Shown here: positions 57,701 to 61,210 of the stretch, in pieces
Layout: every line of letters begins with the position of its first letter
How positions within the stretch are numbered: the first letter of the stretch is position 1
NCBI GenBank assembly: GCA_019239975.1
Contig: JAFAZE010000029.1
Location: forward strand, 1 to 61,210
Direction: 5' to 3'
From: Streptosporangiaceae bacterium
GTDB taxonomy: Bacteria; Actinomycetota; Actinomycetes; Streptosporangiales; Streptosporangiaceae
Length of the DNA: 61,210 bases
Notes under the pieces: generated by a model
Told to the model about the DNA's origin: nothing
The model's database searches: none
The model's input: only the letters and a program-made list of their open reading frames with translations
Program-made: the position numbers and the translations under genes

Positions 57701-60504
57701 GCCCGGGCATGGTCTCCCCCGTACAGGTTGGACAGGAAGTGGAGTATCTGTTGCTCGGAGAAGTCCTCGAGCACCACCACCCGGCTCGCGGTCCGTGTTT
57801 CCAGCCGCTCGCCCAGAGCGGTCCGTACCTGCTCAGCCGACCTGAAGTGCTGGGTCCTGCTGGTGAGGATCACCTTGGCGCCGCCGGTCACCGACTCCAG
57901 CAGGACCTGCAGGTAGTCGGCGGCGTTGTCGTAGCCCACCCGGAACTCGAGCTCGTCGAACCCGTCGAAGAGCAGGGCGACCCTGCCACTTTCGATCATG
58001 TACCGGAGCTTGGCTGGGTTGATGTCCTCCACCCCGTGGCGCACCAGGTGCTGGGCGAGAAGCTCGTCGAGTGCCGGCGCCTTCTCCAGGCTGCGCAGCT
58101 CGACCAGAATGGGAAGCACGTCGGGCAGTTCGGCGGGAAGCGTTCGGGTCAGCTGGCGCAGAAACGACGTCTTCCCGCGGCCGAAGTCGCCCAGCACGAT
58201 CACCAGCCGTGCGTCGTCCGCGCTCAGCCATTGAATGGCCTGCTCGATAAGCCCGGTGCGAATGCCGTCGCCGCTGCTGACGATCCGGTAGCGCTGCGGG
58301 ACGTAGAGCTGTGCCGGGTAGATCCGGTCATTGGCCAGCCGTTCCCGCTGCGCCTCCGCAAGCCTGGTGAGATCCAGCAGTCCCTGGTACTCGCCAAAGC
58401 TCCGGAGGCGAACACCGTGCTTGCGGGCCCGTGCCACCAGCTCACCGGGAGCCGCGGGGCCACCGTGGACGAGTTCGGACCGCACCGACGGATCGCGGGA
58501 AACGAAGAGCGCGTGCACCGTTTCCGCAAAGGCGTCGATGGCGGATTGAGTCGCCGGGCCGTCGATGACCCCGACGGGCCACTGCTCCGTCCCCCCGCCC
58601 GGCAGTGGCTGAGTCACCCTGAGGTAGCCGGCCTCCGGCCGTCTCGTGATGGTTGCACCGGGGCAGCGCACCTGGGTCGCCTCCGCGACGCGGTCCAGAA
58701 ACTCCTCACGTGAACCGGGCGGAGCGCGGTCCGCCGGGGTATCCCCGCTCTTCCCGCCCTCCGCGGTGTCGGCCTTCGTGCCCCCGGTCCTGTCCGGCGG
58801 CGGGAAGGCGGCGTCGACGTCCGCCAGCTCCGCGGACCGCTCGTCGCGCCAGTCCGAGCCCGTGCGGCTGACCCGGGTGTCACCGATCCAGCGGCGCTGC
58901 CCGACCGAGTACTGGCGGGCGTACCGGGTGAAGCCATCGCGGCGCACGGCGACCAGCTGGTACTGGTTGGGAACCTCGGCGGGCCGGGCGGCGGCATCGA
59001 CGGCGGCGCTGCCGGTGGACAGCACCATCAGCCCGGACGGGAGCCGGTGCAGCTTCGCGTCGTGTGTGTGCCCGTGCAGCAGCAGATTGACCAGCCGTGT
59101 CTCACCCATCACGCGGTCGAGGTCGTCGGCGTCGCGGAGGTTCTCGTCGTCAAGGACGGCCCCGCGCACGACGTTGTGGTGGACGGCGGCCAGCCGCAGC
59201 CATCCCCGCTTCCGGTAGTCCGCCAGCCGATCGGCGAACCACCGAAGCTGGTGTTCTCCGACCCACCCGTAGTGATCGGCATCGCGATGGCTCTCCGCCA
59301 TGGTGGAATTCAGCCCCGCCACGACAACGGCCAGATCGGGCATCTCGAACAGCGTCCACGGTTCATCCGGCGTGAACGTGACGGCGCCGGTGTCACCGTA
59401 GAACTCCGCGAAGGCGGCGGCGAACCACCGCCATTTCGGCCAGTAAGGCGGGACCGGCGCGGCCTCGTCGGCCTCCTGCTCCGCGAAATACGCCTCGCAC
59501 GCCTTCCGGTTCACGTCGTGGTTGCCCGGGACCATCGCCACGTGCCGCCGCGGGATCTCGGCCGCCTCGGCCAGGGCGCCGAGGAACTCCACGACCTGGG
59601 TGAATTCGCTGCGCAGGCCCCACTCGGCAAGGTCGCCGGTGACGACCAGGAGGTCCGGCCGCAGCCCGTGCTCATCGGCCAGCCCCGCGATGTCCCGGTG
59701 CAGGCGGCTGAACAACGTGTCCTCGCCCCGGTCCGCATCGGTCAGCCCGTTGCCGCCGAACAGATGATGCCTGCCGAACTGCGTGTCCGAGACGTGCAAG
59801 ATGGTGAGCTCGGCCGGATCGCGGCGCGCCGGCCCGGCGGTACGCTGCCAGCGCCCGGCCAGCACCTCCGGCCAGGCGAGGCGCAGCCGGTCCGCGCCGA
59901 TCGCGTAACTGTCCCGTTCCGCGTCGCGGCCGCCCGGGGCCGCGGCGACCAGGCCGACCACCCGCCCGATCGCGTCATCGATCACGGGGCTGCCGCTGAA
60001 GCCCGGCTGCACCCGCAGCGCCGAGTCGGGCCCCGAGTCCAGCTGGAGCCGGCCTCCGCCAACGCTTCCCCGGACCGTCATCGCGACCCACCCGCCGTCC
60101 GGCCGCGGCGGCGTCCCCGGGTAGCCGAAAACGCGGACCGCCCGTCCCGGGCGTGGCATGTCGACGGCGAGCAGCGCGGCAGCGACCCCGGCGGGAGTGC
60201 GGCTGGAGACCAGTTCCAGCCCGGCGATGTCGTCTCCCGCCGCGCCCTCCCGTGGCGGAGGCAGCCAGACGACCACGACCGCCCTGCCGACCCCATCGTC
60301 TGAGTGCTCCGCGAGCGGGAAGTCGACCGCCACCTCACCCGCCGGGCGCCCCTGAGACCGGGGATCGAGCCCCAGCGCCGCGTTCACCACGTGCGCGCAC
60401 GTGACGATCTGCCGCTCGCCGACCAGGGCGCCGAGCCCGACGGCGCGGCCATCCGGCCCGAGCACCCGGACGGCGAACGTCCCCGCCGGGCGATCAGTCG
60501 TCAT
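54724..60504 (-). CDS. Giant trypsin-phosphoesterase-NACHT-pentapeptide-WD40 protein
   Basis: A protein of 1926 residues from ATG 60504, whose ATGA overlaps the Trypco1 stop. Domains in order: trypsin-like protease (residues 1-230; His38 in TCAHVV, Asp92 in GDDIAGLEL, Ser170 in PGFSGSPV); calcineurin-type phosphoesterase (about 233-550; HVSDTQFG, VVTGDLAEWG, PGNHDVN, LLHGHTHD); a Pro/Gly-rich linker; an uncharacterised alpha/beta domain (about 597-700); NACHT ATPase (Walker A VLGDFGRGKTSFLRQL near 772, Walker B ALLFDGFDEL near 845); pentapeptide repeats (about 1172-1229); 13 WD40 repeats (about 1272-1825); and a C-terminal domain with DPGDDLWWAIKLCRFAPGEL. This is a STAND-type sensor carrying two potential catalytic effectors. 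It may act as a self-activating protease complex in phage or stress defence. All catalytic residues appear intact. No signal peptide. Confidence 0.88.
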   Translation of the reverse strand: MTTDRPAGTFAVRVLGPDGRAVGLGALVGERQIVTCAHVVNAALGLDPRSQGRPAGEVAVDFPLAEHSDDGVGRAVVVVWLPPPREGAAGDDIAGLELVSSRTPAGVAAALLAVDMPRPGRAVRVFGYPGTPPRPDGGWVAMTVRGSVGGGRLQLDSGPDSALRVQPGFSGSPVIDDAIGRVVGLVAAAPGGRDAERDSYAIGADRLRLAWPEVLAGRWQRTAGPARRDPAELTILHVSDTQFGRHHLFGGNGLTDADRGEDTLFSRLHRDIAGLADEHGLRPDLLVVTGDLAEWGLRSEFTQVVEFLGALAEAAEIPRRHVAMVPGNHDVNRKACEAYFAEQEADEAAPVPPYWPKWRWFAAAFAEFYGDTGAVTFTPDEPWTLFEMPDLAVVVAGLNSTMAESHRDADHYGWVGEHQLRWFADRLADYRKRGWLRLAAVHHNVVRGAVLDDENLRDADDLDRVMGETRLVNLLLHGHTHDAKLHRLPSGLMVLSTGSAAVDAAARPAEVPNQYQLVAVRRDGFTRYARQYSVGQRRWIGDTRVSRTGSDWRDERSAELADVDAAFPPPDRTGGTKADTAEGGKSGDTPADRAPPGSREEFLDRVAEATQVRCPGATITRRPEAGYLRVTQPLPGGGTEQWPVGVIDGPATQSAIDAFAETVHALFVSRDPSVRSELVHGGPAAPGELVARARKHGVRLRSFGEYQGLLDLTRLAEAQRERLANDRIYPAQLYVPQRYRIVSSGDGIRTGLIEQAIQWLSADDARLVIVLGDFGRGKTSFLRQLTRTLPAELPDVLPILVELRSLEKAPALDELLAQHLVRHGVEDINPAKLRYMIESGRVALLFDGFDELEFRVGYDNAADYLQVLLESVTGGAKVILTSRTQHFRSAEQVRTALGERLETRTASRVVVLEDFSEQQILHFLSNLYGGDHARAGARFDLLGDIGNLLELAHNPRMLAFIAALDDERLRAVQGEAGHISAAGLYREIIEFWLAGETARKQHGLPPIDERERLSACTALALRLWASRDLTIALNDLSAEVSATLTGLSERGYSDDEAGHSIASGSLLVRTEDGAFTFVHQSLMEWLVAAAAADDLSASGSTQILATRRMSRLMVAFFTDLAGHRAARRWAARTLADQGASHTAKQNALAIRDRADTAEGRDPAEGLPGHQDLTGVDLRSQDLTGRNLRGANLVRADLRGTRLRGTDLSGADLRYADLTGARMVGGSLRGAVLTGSRWDRAALLGTEGADETATSAALDAAAIAGRDTADVMLQPPTFPRSVAYSPDGSLLAVASHHAVEVIDAADVRVLRILHGHTGSVQGAVFSPSGTLLATAAEDGTARIWDPATGTTRTTLHGHEGTVWDVAFSPDGTLLATASSDKTVRIWDGDSGTTRMTLRGHTGIVWSVAFSPDGDLLATASRDGTARIWDPATGTTRTILSGHQGPVRDVAFSPDGTLLATAADDGTVRIWDPATGAARTTLQGHDSGVQSVAFSPDGALLATASRDGTARIWDPATGTTRTILSGHAGWARDAAFSPGGDLLATAAADGTARIWDLTTGTVRTTLPGHTGGVYSVAFSPGGDLLATGFLDGAVVWDLTTGISRATLHGHIGGVRAVTFSPGGDLLATASYDFTAQIWDLASGATSIILEHDTPVQDVAFSPDGALLATAAADGTARIWDRATGTTRVILEGHSSRLEGVAFSPDGALLATASYDGTARIWDVTGRRTGRSFRRAVSPMKTLQGHAGGVLGVAFSPDGALLATSSSDGTARIWLVATGTGGAVLRGHNAPVRGVAFSPDGALLATASDDGTTRIWSVATGGARAILRVLPEGGYVALLPEGYKLNADPGDDLWWAIKLCRFAPGELDPYVPGLRRLPADAPIRLGAPLRLRLDLCVTPRLAEIIMPSAAVNFPRLPMKLGLGASLSRV
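55030..56690 (-). repeat. WD40 repeat array with near-identical DNA
   Basis: Thirteen WD40 units of about 126 bp encode the sensor propeller of the giant protein. Two segments, 55936-56013 and 56188-56265, are identical over 78 bp at a 252-bp spacing (two blades), so recent duplication or gene conversion is likely. Confidence 0.9.
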
Positions 60505-60827
60505 TGTCCTGGACGTTTCCACTTCAGTGAAACGGCGAAATGGACCTCGGCACTGCCCTTGGCGACGACTACCCCGGTCTCCGCGCTCAGTACCAGGCCG
60601 AACTCCACGGCCACTTCATCCGGGGACATCGCCCTGAGCCGGTCCAGCACCACGTTGATGGCGGGCCTGATCTGGTCAAGCGCGTTCTCGAGCGAATCCC
60701 CGGCCCGGGCGACCACCTCGCCCGGGCGCAGGGCAGCCAGTTCCAGGCCGCCAGGCAGATCATCTTCCGCCGCCTGGACGAACAACCGTCCGCCCGCGTT
60801 GACCGGCACCTCAATCAAGTACGCCAT
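60501..60827 (-). CDS. Trypsin-co-occurring domain 1 (CU044_2847-type) protein
   Basis: A protein of 108 residues. AYLIEVPVNAGGRLFVQAAE then DDLPGGLELAALRPGEVVAR, ALDQIRPAINVVLDRLRA, and MSPDEVAVEFGLVLSAETGV followed by VVAKGSAEVHF match the small beta-helix-beta domain that regularly accompanies trypsin-like proteases in actinobacterial conflict systems. It overlaps the giant protease-NACHT gene by 4 bp (ATGA at 60501-60504), so the two proteins are made together and probably bind each other. Its role, perhaps as a regulator or substrate of the protease, is not known. It is divergent from the gene beginning at 61007. Confidence 0.87.
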   Translation of the reverse strand: MAYLIEVPVNAGGRLFVQAAEDDLPGGLELAALRPGEVVARAGDSLENALDQIRPAINVVLDRLRAMSPDEVAVEFGLVLSAETGVVVAKGSAEVHFAVSLKWKRPGQ

Positions 60828-60982
60828 TTACCCCCCTCGCCATGTAAAAGACATATCACTAAAGGCCGCCACACCGGTCCCACCGCACCCAACCCGGAAA
60901 AGATCATGAAAAGGCGACCCCCATTACTTGCCGCGCCATAAGGTGTAGCGATATTCTGTTCATAGAAACATATATCAAGATC

Positions 60983-61004
60983 TTTATGCCGAACGTGAGG
61001 TGGC
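60983..61004 (+). promoter_or_regulatory. Leader motif before the last, partial gene
   Basis: TTTATGCCGAACGTGAGGTG followed by GC. It matches the element before the alarmone synthetase gene in its first 13 bases and ends in a GAGGTGG ribosome-binding site 4 bp before GTG 61007. Confidence 0.5.
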
Positions 61005-61006
61005 TA

Positions 61007-61210
61007 GTGTCTCAGGAGCAGTTCCCCGGCGCCGGGCAGGACGGCGAACAGCCGCTGCCCGGGGCCGGCGCGGGGGACTCCTGGGGCGCGGGGGCGGCCC
61101 CGGCGGCGGGTTCCGGCCGGGTGCCGCCGCAGGGGCGGGGCGCCGGGGCCGGGCCGTGGAGCGGGCGAACCGTGCCAGCGGATGCTGACGGCGCCGATGA
61201 CGATGACGGG
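61007..61210 (+). CDS. Partial gene, Gly/Pro/Ala-rich N-terminus
   Basis: From GTG 61007, behind GAGGTGG, the frame stays open to the window edge (68 residues). It begins SQEQFPGAGQDGEQPLPGAG and continues with Gly, Pro and Ala, then an acidic DADGADDDDG stretch. Such N-termini are usually disordered and precede a membrane or catalytic domain that is not in view. A different frame from 61000 gives a basic, unconvincing product. It is divergent from the Trypco1-protease pair across 179 bp and shares a leader motif with the alarmone synthetase gene, so it may belong to the same regulon. Function unknown. Confidence 0.5.
   Translation, partial: MSQEQFPGAGQDGEQPLPGAGAGDSWGAGAAPAAGSGRVPPQGRGAGAGPWSGRTVPADADGADDDDG

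Noticed and set aside
61000..61188. A gene from GTG 61000 in another frame
   Set aside because: The product is Arg/Gly-rich and basic. GTG 61007 has a better-placed ribosome-binding site and an open frame to the window edge.
1..61210. tRNA or rRNA genes
   Set aside because: No cloverleaf with a GTTCGAATC-type T-loop, and no rRNA-like conserved segment, was noticed; weak candidates in GC-rich gaps did not hold up.

Overview
The window is about 61 kb of high-GC DNA from an actinobacterium. Supporting this are frequent GTG starts, very high third-position GC, Tat-type signal peptides, an FXSXX-COOH peptide locus and quinone-type PyrD. A Streptosporangiales or Thermomonosporaceae-like genome would fit, but the sequence alone does not fix the genus. 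No rRNA, tRNA, CRISPR array, transposase or phage gene was recognised. Tandem repeats, a decayed gene and toxin-antitoxin modules show that parts of the region are fluid.

Left part (1-11.4 kb). Small defence or addiction genes come first: a DUF6036-type nucleotidyltransferase pair, an AbiEii-like pair whose toxin is only a stub, and a VapBC. A secreted penicillin-acylase-type hydrolase, an alpha/beta hydrolase and a flavin monooxygenase-like protein follow, then a second VapBC, a DUF445 membrane protein and pyrD. Two sets of short tandem repeats separate pyrD from the next block.

Centre (11.8-37.5 kb). This holds a fused four-domain ABC exporter, the SbcCD nuclease (SbcC carries a repeat-built insertion), a TetR regulator divergent from a hydrolase, a secreted lipase, a LolA/RseB-like protein with an ABC-2 transporter, a universal stress protein, a small GNAT and a 2-hydroxyacid dehydrogenase. 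A coupled signalling operon (receiver-thioredoxin reductase fusion, cyclic-nucleotide-binding histidine kinase, UBP zinc finger) leads into a sulfite-oxidase-like protein with its ferredoxin reductase. HAD, VOC and Tat-exported glycosidase-like genes lie on the minus strand.

Dihydroxyacetone/PTS block (37.7-43.8 kb). It encodes a glycerol facilitator, DhaK, DhaL, an unusual enzyme I, an IclR regulator, DhaM and HPr. Together they form a complete phosphorelay from PEP to dihydroxyacetone. A shared inverted-repeat site sits at both promoter regions and fits control by the IclR protein. AlkB and a decayed beta-galactosidase follow.

Conflict/signalling island (45.7 kb to the end). This is the most interesting part. 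It starts with a RelA/SpoT-type alarmone synthetase whose start region has a Shine-Dalgarno-sequestering hairpin and an apparent +1 frameshift at UUU-UGA-C. Next comes an FXSXX-COOH (triceptide) locus: precursor FxsA, radical SAM maturase FxsB with a C-terminal HExxH domain, and the ParA/TIR-like/NB-ARC/TPR protein FxsT. After a hydrolase, a minus-strand pair encodes a Trypco1-like protein and a 1926-residue protein combining trypsin-like protease, calcineurin-type phosphoesterase, an uncharacterised domain, NACHT ATPase, pentapeptide repeats and 13 WD40 repeats. It looks like a STAND-type conflict or signalling system built around a modified peptide, an alarmone and a protease, but that joint role is inferred.
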